DNA of 64,000 bases, taken from Roseicyclus marinus (GTDB lineage: Bacteria > Pseudomonadota > Alphaproteobacteria > Rhodobacterales > Rhodobacteraceae). Position numbers and translations under genes: made by a program. The notes under the pieces are model-generated. The model made no database searches and was not told the origin of the DNA. It saw only the letters and a list, made by a program, of their open reading frames with translations. The stretch lies in the NCBI RefSeq assembly GCF_030163795.1, contig NZ_JASJOF010000005.1:248001-312000 (forward strand), read 5' to 3'. Shown piece after piece: positions 17,413 through 25,515 of this stretch (the stretch's first letter is position 1; each line of letters opens with the position of its first letter).

Positions 17413-19392
17413 ATGATCCGTCTCCCGACCCTCATTGCTGCTGGTTCCTTCGGGCTTGCGGCTGTTCTTGCCATCTTCATCGCAGGATTCCTTGCGCTGG
17501 CGATGGAACGGCGCTCGGTCGAGGCGATCACGAATGCCTTGCACGCCGGCGGCATGAACTGGGCCGAAGTGTCGGCCAACGGGCTTCAGGTCTATCTCGA
17601 CGGCACCGCGCCGAGCGAGGCGGCGGCCTTTCGCGCGGCCAGCCGGGCGGGGGCGATCATCGACGCGGACCGCATCGTGAACCGGGTCGAGATCCGCCGC
17701 CGCGACGAGACCGCGCCGCCGCGCTTTTCTGTCGACGTGCTGCGCACGACCACCGGGTTGCAGGTCATCGGGCTGGTTCCGGCCGCGACCGGCCTGGACC
17801 CGATCAACGACGCGATCATGAACATCGCGAACGTGGGCGAGGTGGCAAACCTTGTGGAAACCGCCGATTTTCCGGTTCCGCCGACATGGGTGGCGGCGCT
17901 CGACTACGGGCTCAGGGCGCTGCGCGAACTGCCGCGGTCCAAGGTCACGGTCTATGCCGACCGGGTCGAGGTTCAGGCGATCAGCGAAAGCGTCGAACAA
18001 CGCGCCCGGTTCCTTGCGACGCTGGAACGGGGCCAGCCCGAAGGGGTCACCGTGGTCCTCGATATCTCGGCCCCACGCCCGGTGATCACGCCCTTTACGC
18101 TGCGCTTTACGATCGACGCGGGCGGCGCCCAGTTCGAGACTTGCGCCGCCGATACGCTGTCCGCGCGCGACCGCATCATCGCGGCCGCTGCTGCCGCTGG
18201 GGCACAGGGCGTGCTGACCTGTCAAATCGGGTTGGGCGTGCCGTCGCCGCAGTGGGGCGACGCGGTCGTCACGGCCATCGAGGCGCTGGCGGAGCTGGGT
18301 CAGGGCACAGTGGCCTTCTCGGATGCCGACGTGACGCTGATCGCCGCCGAGGGCACGGGGCAAGACGATTTCGACCGTGTTATCGGTGAGTTGAGCGCTG
18401 CGCTGCCCGATGTCTTCTCGCTCGACGGTGTGCTGCCGACGCCGCAGGTGGAGAGCGCATCCGCAAGTGCGGGTCCCGCCCGGCTGATCGCCACGCTGAG
18501 CGAGGACGGCACTTTGCGCCTGCGCGGGCGGCTGCCCGAGGGACCGGTGGGGCGGTCGGTGGAAGCCTATGCACGCGCGCTCTTCGGGGCGGCGCGGACG
18601 GATATCGCGACGCGGACGGTGGCGGACCTGCCGCAAGGCTGGTCGATCCGGGCGATGGCAGGGCTTCAGGCGCTGTCGCGGGTCAGCGCGGGCACCATGA
18701 CGTTGGAGCCCGAAACGCTGCGGCTGGACGGGCGGACCGGCGATGCGGCGGCGGCATCCGAGATCACGCGGTTTTTGGCCGGGGAACTGGGACAGGCCGC
18801 GGCCTTTGACGTGGCGGTGCGCTACGACGAGGCGCTCGACCCGGTGGCATCGCAATTGACGCCCGAACAATGCGTTGAAATGATTCAGGAAATCCAGACC
18901 GAGGGCAAGATCACCTTTGACCCCGGCTCGGTCGAGATCAACGAAAGCGCGGGGCAGGTTCTGGACCGGATCGCCGAGGTTCTGCCCGATTGCCAGCATG
19001 TCCGGATGGAAATCAGCGGGCATACAGACAGTCAGGGCCGCGAGGAAATGAACCTGAACCTGAGCCAATCGCGGGCGGATGCGGTGTTGAACGGGCTTCT
19101 GGCGCGGGAGGTTCTGGTGTCGAACCTCGTCGCGCAAGGCTATGGCGAAAGCCAACCGCTTGCCTCGAACGAGACCGAGGACGGGCGCGAGCAGAACCGC
19201 CGGATCGAGTTCCGGCTGCTGACCGGCGCGACCGAAGACGACAGTGAAGGTATTGCTTCTGATGAAGAAAATGCTGGCGGGGACGTGGTGATCAATGACG
19301 CGGCGACGGCGACCGCGCGGCCCCGGCCCCGGCCCGAAAGCGTGACCGAGGCCGCCTCGGAGGCGGCCGAAGCAGAGGATGAAAACCCATGA
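17413..19392 (+). CDS. OmpA-family protein with BON-like repeats
   Basis: A 659-residue envelope protein. An uncleaved signal/anchor helix lies at about residues 5-31. The middle contains repeated segments typical of BON-like domains (for example GLQVYLDGTAPSEAAAFRAASRA, and a later GTLRLRGRLPEGPVGRSVEAYARALF). The C-terminal OmpA/MotB domain binds peptidoglycan: ITFDPGSVEINESAGQVLDRIAE, then the ISGHTDSQGREEMNLNLSQSRADAV core and NRRIEFRLL (about 495-605). An acidic and Pro/Arg tail follows. It probably tethers the inner membrane to the cell wall. It overlaps the next small gene by 4 bp, so they form an operon. Confidence 0.9.
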   Translation: MIRLPTLIAAGSFGLAAVLAIFIAGFLALAMERRSVEAITNALHAGGMNWAEVSANGLQVYLDGTAPSEAAAFRAASRAGAIIDADRIVNRVEIRRRDETAPPRFSVDVLRTTTGLQVIGLVPAATGLDPINDAIMNIANVGEVANLVETADFPVPPTWVAALDYGLRALRELPRSKVTVYADRVEVQAISESVEQRARFLATLERGQPEGVTVVLDISAPRPVITPFTLRFTIDAGGAQFETCAADTLSARDRIIAAAAAAGAQGVLTCQIGLGVPSPQWGDAVVTAIEALAELGQGTVAFSDADVTLIAAEGTGQDDFDRVIGELSAALPDVFSLDGVLPTPQVESASASAGPARLIATLSEDGTLRLRGRLPEGPVGRSVEAYARALFGAARTDIATRTVADLPQGWSIRAMAGLQALSRVSAGTMTLEPETLRLDGRTGDAAAASEITRFLAGELGQAAAFDVAVRYDEALDPVASQLTPEQCVEMIQEIQTEGKITFDPGSVEINESAGQVLDRIAEVLPDCQHVRMEISGHTDSQGREEMNLNLSQSRADAVLNGLLAREVLVSNLVAQGYGESQPLASNETEDGREQNRRIEFRLLTGATEDDSEGIASDEENAGGDVVINDAATATARPRPRPESVTEAASEAAEAEDENP

Positions 19393-19721
19393 ACCGCATT
19401 GAGTTCATCGTCGTGATCGCGATCATCCTGTTCGTCGCCTTCGTGCTGGGATGGCTGGCGCATTGGCTGGTCGCGCGGTTCAACCAAGTGTCGAGCGCGG
19501 ACCTCAACGAGATGGAATCCTTGGCAAAAGCGCTGCATGACGCCGAGGAGACACGGGATCAGGCGATCGCTTACCTGCAACATCGCGAGGCGGAACTGAC
19601 CGGTCAACTGAGCCAGACCGAGGCGGAATTGCGCGCCGCGATGGACGGCTTGCGCGAGGCGCGGCACGAGACGGAAGAGCTGCGCGTCTACATCGAACGG
19701 ATGTCCCGGGCGGAGCCGTGA
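19389..19721 (+). CDS. Small membrane-anchored coiled-coil protein
   Basis: A 110-residue protein with one N-terminal transmembrane helix (about 6-27, IVVIAIILFVAFVLGWLAHWLV) followed by a charged, heptad-rich segment (about 40-108) that should form a coiled coil. It is translationally coupled to the OmpA-family gene (ATGA overlap at 19389-19392), which suggests the two envelope proteins act together. No catalytic motif is present. After its stop, about 260 bp to the next gene hold nothing I can identify. Confidence 0.82.
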   Translation: MNRIEFIVVIAIILFVAFVLGWLAHWLVARFNQVSSADLNEMESLAKALHDAEETRDQAIAYLQHREAELTGQLSQTEAELRAAMDGLREARHETEELRVYIERMSRAEP

Positions 19722-19983
19722 GGCGCGGATCGTGGTTGATATCCGGTAAACCCGGCGCGGCCATGGTGAACGGCCGGTAAAGATTTTCGGGCAATTCTCA
19801 AGAAAAGATTAACGTCGCGGCGCGCGTCCGAACAAACACTTGCTCGGGCGCGGCCAAGGTAAGATTTCGTTAACCCAGATGGGCCGGGATGTGCGCGTTA
19901 GCGCGTTTTGGTGCCACCATGGTCACCTCAAGACCATTCATGAGATAGTCACTCGGGGGCGCGCTTGAGGATGAGGCGAAGCA

Positions 19984-20301
19984 CTACTTCTGCCTCTCGC
20001 AGATGAAAGTGTCGCCCGAAGCGGGACTATGCCAATTCAACTGGCCCGCGACCTCGATCAGCGTGAAAACGGTTCCGTCGTTCAGGACCATGCCGAGGAA
20101 GTCGTTTGTTCGATCGTCCACCTCGATGAAGGTCATTGGACTTTGCCCATGCTGGTACGTGGAGGGCTCAACGGTAAACGCCAGAACCTCGCAGTCCCAG
20201 CTGCCCAGAAAGGGATGGTCTGCACGGATGGTTACTTGCTGCGCCATGACTTGGCTCGACGCCAGAACAGACGCGCCGAAGATGATCGCTGATAGTCGCA
20301 T
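19984..20301 (-). CDS. Small secreted protein of unknown function
   Basis: A 105-residue product starting MRLSAIIFGASVLASSQVMAQ; an ATG four codons earlier is also open. A signal peptide with cleavage after VMA (about residue 19) predicts a periplasmic mature protein of about 86 residues. Two cysteines remain in the mature part (SWDCEVLAF and DTFICERQK), well placed for one disulfide. The mature sequence looks beta-rich (small barrel or lipocalin-like), but I recognise no family. It is flanked by about 260 bp of non-coding DNA on one side and by gene remnants on the other, so it lies at the border of a disturbed region. Confidence 0.65.
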   Translation of the reverse strand: MRLSAIIFGASVLASSQVMAQQVTIRADHPFLGSWDCEVLAFTVEPSTYQHGQSPMTFIEVDDRTNDFLGMVLNDGTVFTLIEVAGQLNWHSPASGDTFICERQK

Positions 20302-20596
20302 GATTCTTCCCAAATAATTTATCGTAAGTTGATTTCCTATCTTCCGACAGAATCATGATTATGAACGCGTGTTGGGTTTGAAAAGTCTCGGCGTTCATGG
20401 CGACCGGGAAACCAGTGGCGCACCGAGGCTCGGCACCATGCAGAAGTCTCAGGCCTACCTTTGCCCCGTGGGCCGTGGACCAGAGCGGAACAGGGCTTCG
20501 GCCCAAGAGGCGGCAGCGGCCTGCGCGAGAAAGTAGAGCGGGTCTTTCCTCGTGCGGGGTCGGGCCGCCTTCAAGGGCCATCAGCAGGTGGGCAGG
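20302..20596. other. Intergenic stretch bordering gene remnants
   Basis: About 295 bp between the small secreted protein gene and the CoA-transferase remnant. The first about 70 bp are AT-rich (AATAATTTATCG and similar) and probably hold the promoter of the small secreted gene. The rest is GC-rich, open in more than one frame, and matches no protein I recognise. It could be residue of a former mobile element, but I see no terminal inverted repeats or transposase motif. Confidence 0.4.
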
Positions 20597-21100
20597 CTAC
20601 CGGATCTTGGGGCAGCAGACTTGGGGCGGAGGACAGACAAGCGTGGCTTCCGTCGCGGCGCGCAGGTCGGCTTCGGTCACGCCGTCGGCCAGTTCGAGGG
20701 GTTTCAGCCCACCCTCGACCACCTCCGGCACGCCCATGTTCGTGATGATCAGATCCACCACACCGGTGCCCGTCAGCGGCAGGGTGCAGTTTTTCAAAAC
20801 CTTGCTTTCGCCGTGCTTGTTGGCGTGATCCATCACCACGACCACACGGCCCACGCCCGCGACCAGATCCATAGCGCCGCCCATCCCCTTCACCAGCTTG
20901 CCGGGGATCATCCAGTTCGCCAGATCGCCCTTTTCGCTGACTTCCATCGCGCCCAGGATCGCCATGGCGATCTTGCCGCCCCGGATCATGCCAAAGCTTG
21001 TCGCGCTGTCGAAATAGGCCGTGTGGGGCAGTTCTGTGATGGTCTGTTTGCCCGCGTTGATCAGGTCTGCGTCTTCTTCGCCCTCGTAGGGAGAACCTGA
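20597..21100 (-). pseudogene. Remnant of 3-oxoacid CoA-transferase subunit B
   Basis: The minus-strand translation from about 21100 reads SPYEGEEDADLINAGKQT, then TELPHTAYFDSATSFGMIRGG, a metal-to-tail stretch of the beta subunit (GDLANWMIPGKLVKGMGGAM, MDHANKHGESKVLKNCTLP, GVVDLIITNMGV, ELADGVTEADLRAATEATL). This is the C-terminal two thirds of a SCOT/AtoA-type subunit. In the family the catalytic glutamate (SENG motif) lies just upstream of where the homology begins, so the active site is missing. The C-terminal end (after LVCPP) is also atypical. The break point at about 21105-21120 is where an unrelated remnant begins on the other strand. I judge it non-functional debris. Confidence 0.8.
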
Positions 21101-21123
21101 CGATGTCGTCCTGAGTTCCGCCG

Positions 21124-21540
21124 GCGCATTTCCTGCACACCGATGTTCTGGTGCCCTTCGCCGAACAGGTGGCCGAAGTGACCGAGGGTCGCGTGACCGT
21201 CACCATCCTGCCCGCGCCGCTGGGCGGCCCGGCGCAGCATTGGGAACTGGCTCGCACCGGTGTGGCCGACATCACCTGGGGCAATTTCACCTATGAGCCC
21301 GAGCGTTTCGTTGCGCTGTGGTTCGCGGAATTCCCCAATGCGGGCACCAATGGCGGGCGAGGCGCAAAGCGTGGCGCTGTGGAGGACCTATCAGGCGCAT
21401 CTGGCCGATCTGCCGGTCTTTGACGGGGTCGAGATGCCGGCCGTCGGCATGTTCGGCGGCGGCCAGCTGCACCATGGCGCGGCACCCATGCTGACGCCCG
21501 AGGATATCGCCGGGCAGAAATTCCGGATGGGCGGCCCGAG
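21124..21540 (+). pseudogene. Remnant of a TRAP transporter solute-binding protein (DctP-like), frameshifted
   Basis: Plus-strand translation gives FLHTDVLVPFAEQVAEVTEG, then RVTVTILPAPLGGPAQHWEL and ARTGVADITWGNFTYEPERF, the start of the mature DctP/TRAP periplasmic binding domain, up to GTN near 21350. The frame then shifts by +1, and the homology resumes as EAQSVALWRTYQAHLADLPVF through TPEDIAGQKFRMGGPS near 21540, where similarity stops. The signal peptide, the rest of the C-terminus and a continuous frame are all missing. The shift coincides with four extra bases in a GGCGGG-rich spot. It abuts the CoA-transferase remnant tail-outward, so the two look like a recombination scar. Confidence 0.78.
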
Positions 21541-21731
21541 CAACACATCGTTCACGTTTTCGGATCAGGCCGCGACCGGAGACCGGAGGCCGCGAGTGGC
21601 GCGGGCCGAAACGTCCATCCGCCGCGGCTGCCTTATTCCTGCCTTAGTCTGTCTTGGTTTTGCCTGAAACCGCGCCCATTGCTGCCGCAAGCGGATTGTA
21701 TCCGATCCGGAAACGAAAGGATGCGCGCGCG

Positions 21732-23999
21732 ATGCCCACGACATTCAACTGGATATACCTTGGGCTTGAGCCGCTCGTGCTGGACCCGACAGAGGGCAAC
21801 AGCAACGCGGAAAACGCCGGGCTGTTCGTCGGGCAGAGCTATGGCACGGCCGGTGATCCGCTCTATCAGCGCATCACCAGTGCGACCACCATAGACAATG
21901 GCGGCGCCGCCGGCGCGCTCGACATGAACAACAGCGCGTCGAATGACGCGTTCACGACCGATATCGGCAACGGCACACAGACCTTCACCTTTGACGGGCT
22001 GAGCGTGTTCAACGCCACGATCACATATGTCAACGGCACGACGGCGCAGGTCACGGCCGTTCTGGCGCAGTCGACCACGGGCGAATTGTTCCTTGCGCCC
22101 GAATTCACCAGCAATCCCGACGTAACGGCCTTCGAGGCAGGCCCGATCGTGTCGATCACGCTGGACAGCGTGAATGCCAGCACCAACACCAACCTTGGCG
22201 CCGACCGTCTGCTTCAGGGCTGGGACGATGGCGTGGTGGACGGCACCGGCGGCAACGATCTGATCAACGGCAGCTATGTCGAGCCGATCACGTCCGGGTC
22301 GGACCGCGTCGACAATGGCGACGGGCTGACCGGTGCGGGGTTCAACGACGATGTCATCGACGCCGGCGCGGGCAATGACACCGTGTTCGCGGGGCTTGGA
22401 AACGATTCCGTGCTGGGCGGCACCGGCGCCGATTCCCTGAGCGGTCAGGCCGGGAACGACACGCTCTCGGGTGGGGGTGGCGCGGATACGCTGATCGGCG
22501 GCACCGGCGATGACAGCCTCGAAGGCGGCGCGGGCAACGATGTCCTTTATGGCGATGCCGGGCCGGCGGAACGCTGGAGTTACCAGGTCTTCACGCGCGA
22601 TTTCACCGCGGCCAACGGGCAGGCCTTTACCATCGAGAGCGGCACGCTTGCGGCCACGGGCACATCCGCGGGTTTCGACGTCACCGGGCATGGTCAATCG
22701 GCGACGGGTCAGGGTGATCCGAACGATTACGGGATCATCTATACCTCGACGCTGATCGCAGGCGCGGCCGGGACCTATCGGTTCGAGACCACATCGGACG
22801 ATGGATCGACCATCCGGATTTTCGACAGCCAGGGCAATCCGCTTACCTTCACCAACCAGAATGCGACGACGGGAACCTTTCTCAACAACGATTTCCACCA
22901 AGGTGCCACGACCCGTTGGGGCGAGGTGACGCTGGAGGCCGGTCAGAGCTACACGATCGAGGTCCGCTACTGGGAAAACCAAGGCGGCAACGTGTTGTCG
23001 GGGCGCGTGACGCCGCCGGGCGGCACGGCACAGGATCTTGCCACCAGCCCGTTGATCGTGGGCACGGACAGCATCGCGGGCAATGACGTCATAGATGGCG
23101 GCGCGGGCGCCGATCTCGTGTATGGCGAGGGCGGCAACGACACGCTGATCGCGGGCGAGAACGACACGCTCTATGGCGGTGACGGGGACGATCTGTTCAT
23201 CGTCGGCACGCCGTCGGAGTCTGGCACGGGCACCATCACCATCGTCGGCGGCGAGGGCGGCGAAACGGATGGCGACACGCTGTTCGTGGATGAAACCGTC
23301 GATCGGGCGAGCATCGTCTACACCAACACCGATGACGCGGCCGGCGGTTTGTCGGGTTTCTTCACGCTGGCCGATGGCACGCTGGTGACGTTCTCGGAGA
23401 TCGAGAACATCATCTGCTTCACCCCCGGCGCGCGGCTGCTGACCCCCCACGGCGAGCGGGCCATCGAAACGCTGCGGGCGGGAGACATGGTGATCACCCG
23501 CGACAACGGGCCCCAGCCGATCCGCTGGATCGGACGCCGGACCCTCCCGGCCATGGACCAGTTCGCCCCGATCCATGTTGCCGCGCATGTGCTGGACGGG
23601 GCCAGTCGCGGCCTGCTTGTGTCGCCGCAGCATCGGTTCCTGTTCACGGGCTACAAGGCCGAATTGCTGTTCGGCACCTCCGAGGTTCTGATCGCCGCCA
23701 AGCATCTGGTCGACGGGCAGGATGTGTTCATCGCCCCGCAGGCGGAGGTGACCTATATCCACATGATGCTGGATCGCCACGAGGTCGTTTATGCCGATGG
23801 CGCGGCGACGGAGAGTTTCCACGCGGGCGATGTCGGGATCTCGGCGATTTCGGATCAATCCCGGGAGGAGATGTTCCGTATCTTTCCGGAATTGCGGTCC
23901 AATCCCGCCGCCTATGGCCGGACCGCGCGACAGTGTCTCAAGAGCCACGAGGCGCGGCTGTTGCGGGACGGGGCGATGCAGATGCGGCTTGCGGCCTGA
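21732..23999 (+). CDS. Secreted RTX / PA14-like / Hint-domain protein
   Basis: A 755-residue protein starting MPTTFNWIYLGLEPLVLDPT; no Sec signal is present, as expected for type I secretion. In order: an N-terminal beta-rich domain (1-200); glycine-rich nonapeptide RTX repeats (about 205-277, for example GAGNDTVFAGLGNDSVLGG); a PA14/GLEYA-like beta domain (about 280-435, YRFETTSDDGSTIRIFD, YWENQGGN); a second short RTX block (about 445-495); and a C-terminal Hint domain beginning at C562 (ICFTPGARLLTPHGERAIETL) with GLLVSPQHRFLF. Hint domains derive from inteins and hedgehog autoprocessing domains. No secretion genes are adjacent. The gene sits beside decayed gene fragments, suggesting an accessory locus. 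Its partners and role are unknown. Confidence 0.9.
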   Translation: MPTTFNWIYLGLEPLVLDPTEGNSNAENAGLFVGQSYGTAGDPLYQRITSATTIDNGGAAGALDMNNSASNDAFTTDIGNGTQTFTFDGLSVFNATITYVNGTTAQVTAVLAQSTTGELFLAPEFTSNPDVTAFEAGPIVSITLDSVNASTNTNLGADRLLQGWDDGVVDGTGGNDLINGSYVEPITSGSDRVDNGDGLTGAGFNDDVIDAGAGNDTVFAGLGNDSVLGGTGADSLSGQAGNDTLSGGGGADTLIGGTGDDSLEGGAGNDVLYGDAGPAERWSYQVFTRDFTAANGQAFTIESGTLAATGTSAGFDVTGHGQSATGQGDPNDYGIIYTSTLIAGAAGTYRFETTSDDGSTIRIFDSQGNPLTFTNQNATTGTFLNNDFHQGATTRWGEVTLEAGQSYTIEVRYWENQGGNVLSGRVTPPGGTAQDLATSPLIVGTDSIAGNDVIDGGAGADLVYGEGGNDTLIAGENDTLYGGDGDDLFIVGTPSESGTGTITIVGGEGGETDGDTLFVDETVDRASIVYTNTDDAAGGLSGFFTLADGTLVTFSEIENIICFTPGARLLTPHGERAIETLRAGDMVITRDNGPQPIRWIGRRTLPAMDQFAPIHVAAHVLDGASRGLLVSPQHRFLFTGYKAELLFGTSEVLIAAKHLVDGQDVFIAPQAEVTYIHMMLDRHEVVYADGAATESFHAGDVGISAISDQSREEMFRIFPELRSNPAAYGRTARQCLKSHEARLLRDGAMQMRLAA

Positions 24000-24020
24000 A
24001 CGGTTCGGCGGGCTGGTGGT

Positions 24021-24476
24021 CTACCGCGACCAACGGGACAGCGCGTCCTCGTCCTCGTCCTTGGCTTCGACCCATGTCGCCCCCGTCGCGGTCACTTCCT
24101 TTTTCCAGAAGGGGGCGCGGGATTTGAGGTAATCCATCAGGAATTCCGCGCCCGCGAAGGCATCGGCACGATGGGGGGCGGCGGTGGCGACCATCATGAT
24201 CGGCTCGGCGGGCGCAAGAGCTCCGTAGCGGTGCAGGATCATCGCGTCGGTGAGGGCGAACCGGGCGATGGCCTGCGCGCGGATATCGGCGAGCGCCTGT
24301 TCGGTCATGCCGGGGTAATGTTCGATCTCCATCACCTGAAGATCGCCGGTGGCGAGGTCGCGGGTGATGCCCGAAAAGCTGACCACGGCCCCTGCCCCCG
24401 GCACGCTGGCGGCGAAGGCGTTGAGTTCCGCGCCCATGTCGAAGGCGGCTTGTTGCACGCGGATCGGGTCGGGCAT
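24021..24476 (-). CDS. moaE: Molybdopterin synthase catalytic subunit
   Basis: A 151-residue MoaE, the large subunit of molybdopterin synthase, which inserts sulfur carried by MoaD into precursor Z. Family motifs are clear: GAVVSFSGITRD (about 29-40), LEIEHYPGM-like MEIEHYPGMTEQAL, RYGALAPAEPIMMVA, HRADAFAGAEFLMDYLKSRAPFWKKE with the catalytic lysines. It is cytosolic. It lies 3 bp after moaD in the order pgsA-moaD-moaE on the minus strand. The C-terminus (EDEDALSRWSR) is acidic, as is common. It converges with the Hint-domain gene, leaving 21 bp. Confidence 0.96.
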   Translation of the reverse strand: MPDPIRVQQAAFDMGAELNAFAASVPGAGAVVSFSGITRDLATGDLQVMEIEHYPGMTEQALADIRAQAIARFALTDAMILHRYGALAPAEPIMMVATAAPHRADAFAGAEFLMDYLKSRAPFWKKEVTATGATWVEAKDEDEDALSRWSR

Positions 24477-24479
24477 GGG

Positions 24480-24734
24480 TCAGCCCCCGGTCATGGGCGG
24501 GAAAAACGCCACTTCGCGCGCGCCGGCAAGGGGGGCGTCCATCTCGACCAGGGTCTTGTCGATGGCGGCGCGGATGCCCGCGATGTCGGAAAAGGCCAGC
24601 GCATAGCCTTCGTCGCGCCGAGAGAGTTCGGCGACGAGATCGGCCACGGTGGCAGCCTCGGTCACGACGGTTTCGGAGGCGGTGCCGGTGCGTTCGCGGA
24701 GCCAGGCGAAATAGCGGATGTCGAGCTGCATCAT
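24480..24734 (-). CDS. moaD: Molybdopterin synthase sulfur carrier subunit
   Basis: An 84-residue ubiquitin-fold protein whose C-terminal Gly-Gly (FFPPMTGG) is thiocarboxylated and donates sulfur to molybdopterin; the GG end is intact. The body (LDIRYFAWLRERTG, a loop region, REVAFFPPMTGG) is typical of MoaD. Two consecutive ATGs are available; the first gives the common ATGA overlap with the pgsA stop, so I use it. It forms the operon pgsA-moaD-moaE, presumably reflecting shared transcription rather than function. Confidence 0.94.
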   Translation of the reverse strand: MMQLDIRYFAWLRERTGTASETVVTEAATVADLVAELSRRDEGYALAFSDIAGIRAAIDKTLVEMDAPLAGAREVAFFPPMTGG

Positions 24735-25393
24735 GTGTCCTTCAGGAAGGGCAGCGCCTTGCGGAAGTAATCGTAACCGGTGGCGAGCGTGAGGGCTGCG
24801 GCAAGCCACAAGAGGACGAGGCCCCCGTAGGAGGTGAGCATCAGGCCCTGATATTTCCAGTTCAGGCCGACCGCGTCGGGAATGTCGCCATTCAAGATGC
24901 CCGTCACGATCTCGGCGCTCATGCCCAAGGTCTGCATCAGGAAGTAATGGTCGAAGAGGCCCCAGGCAAACAGCATGGTGATGGCGACCATCTGGACCAT
25001 CGTCTTCCACTTGGCCAGCGGCGTGACCTTGAGGGTGGCGGCGGAATGGCCGAGGTATTCGCGAAGGCCCGAGACGAAAACCTCGCGGAAGAGGATGGCG
25101 GTGACGGGGATCAGCGTCCATGCGGTGATGCCGTGAACACCCAGAAGGACGGCCAGCGCGATCACCACCACGGCCTTGTCCGCGATCGGATCAAGCATCG
25201 CGCCGAAGCGGCTGATCTGGTTCCACGCACGCGCCAGATAGCCGTCGACGTAATCGGTGAGCGAGGCGGAGAGGAACAGGACCATCGCCACCCAATCCGC
25301 GTAGGGCCGCGGCAGAATGAGGAACACGAGCCCCACGAGGGGGGCCGCGATCATCCGGGCGACCGTCAGGATATTGGGCAGGGTCCAGCGCAT
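24731..25393 (-). CDS. pgsA: CDP-diacylglycerol-glycerol-3-phosphate 3-phosphatidyltransferase
   Basis: A 220-residue inner-membrane enzyme making phosphatidylglycerol phosphate. The CDP-alcohol phosphatidyltransferase signature D-x2-D-G-x2-A-R-x8-G-x3-D-x3-D is present: SLTDYVDGYLARAWNQISRFGAMLDPIADK (about 42-72). About five hydrophobic helices are visible, beginning WTLPNILTVARMIAAPLVGLVFLI. It is the first gene of pgsA-moaD-moaE. In related genomes this block is usually followed or preceded directly by uvrC; here about 1.5 kb carrying a foreign-looking gene intervenes on its upstream side. Confidence 0.95.
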   Translation of the reverse strand: MRWTLPNILTVARMIAAPLVGLVFLILPRPYADWVAMVLFLSASLTDYVDGYLARAWNQISRFGAMLDPIADKAVVVIALAVLLGVHGITAWTLIPVTAILFREVFVSGLREYLGHSAATLKVTPLAKWKTMVQMVAITMLFAWGLFDHYFLMQTLGMSAEIVTGILNGDIPDAVGLNWKYQGLMLTSYGGLVLLWLAAALTLATGYDYFRKALPFLKDT

Positions 25394-25515
25394 GGGGCAG
25401 GTGTAGCGCGAGCGTGGGGGAGAGGGAAGCGGGCGCGGTGGCCGTCTTGATGCAAACCCCGACGCGTGCGAGCCTTTCGCACCGTCTTGAACATTGACCT
25501 TTTGCGAGAAAGCCC

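Noticed and set aside
20302-20596. Possible insertion-sequence relic beside the gene remnants
   Set aside because: No transposase motif, terminal inverted repeats or target duplication could be seen, so it is listed only as an unexplained stretch.
22340-22560. Short-period repeats that resemble a CRISPR or tandem array
   Set aside because: They are the codons of glycine-rich RTX nonapeptides in frame; no spacers and no cas genes are present.
21633-23948. 771-codon minus-strand frame opposite the Hint protein
   Set aside because: Composition (R, H, D, V-rich, no motifs) is that of an antisense shadow of the RTX/Hint gene on the plus strand.
25466-25482. GTGCGA/TCGCAC hairpin before the DUF4041 gene
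   Set aside because: Only a 6-bp stem without a T-run, and located in a promoter region rather than after a gene. Too weak to call a terminator.
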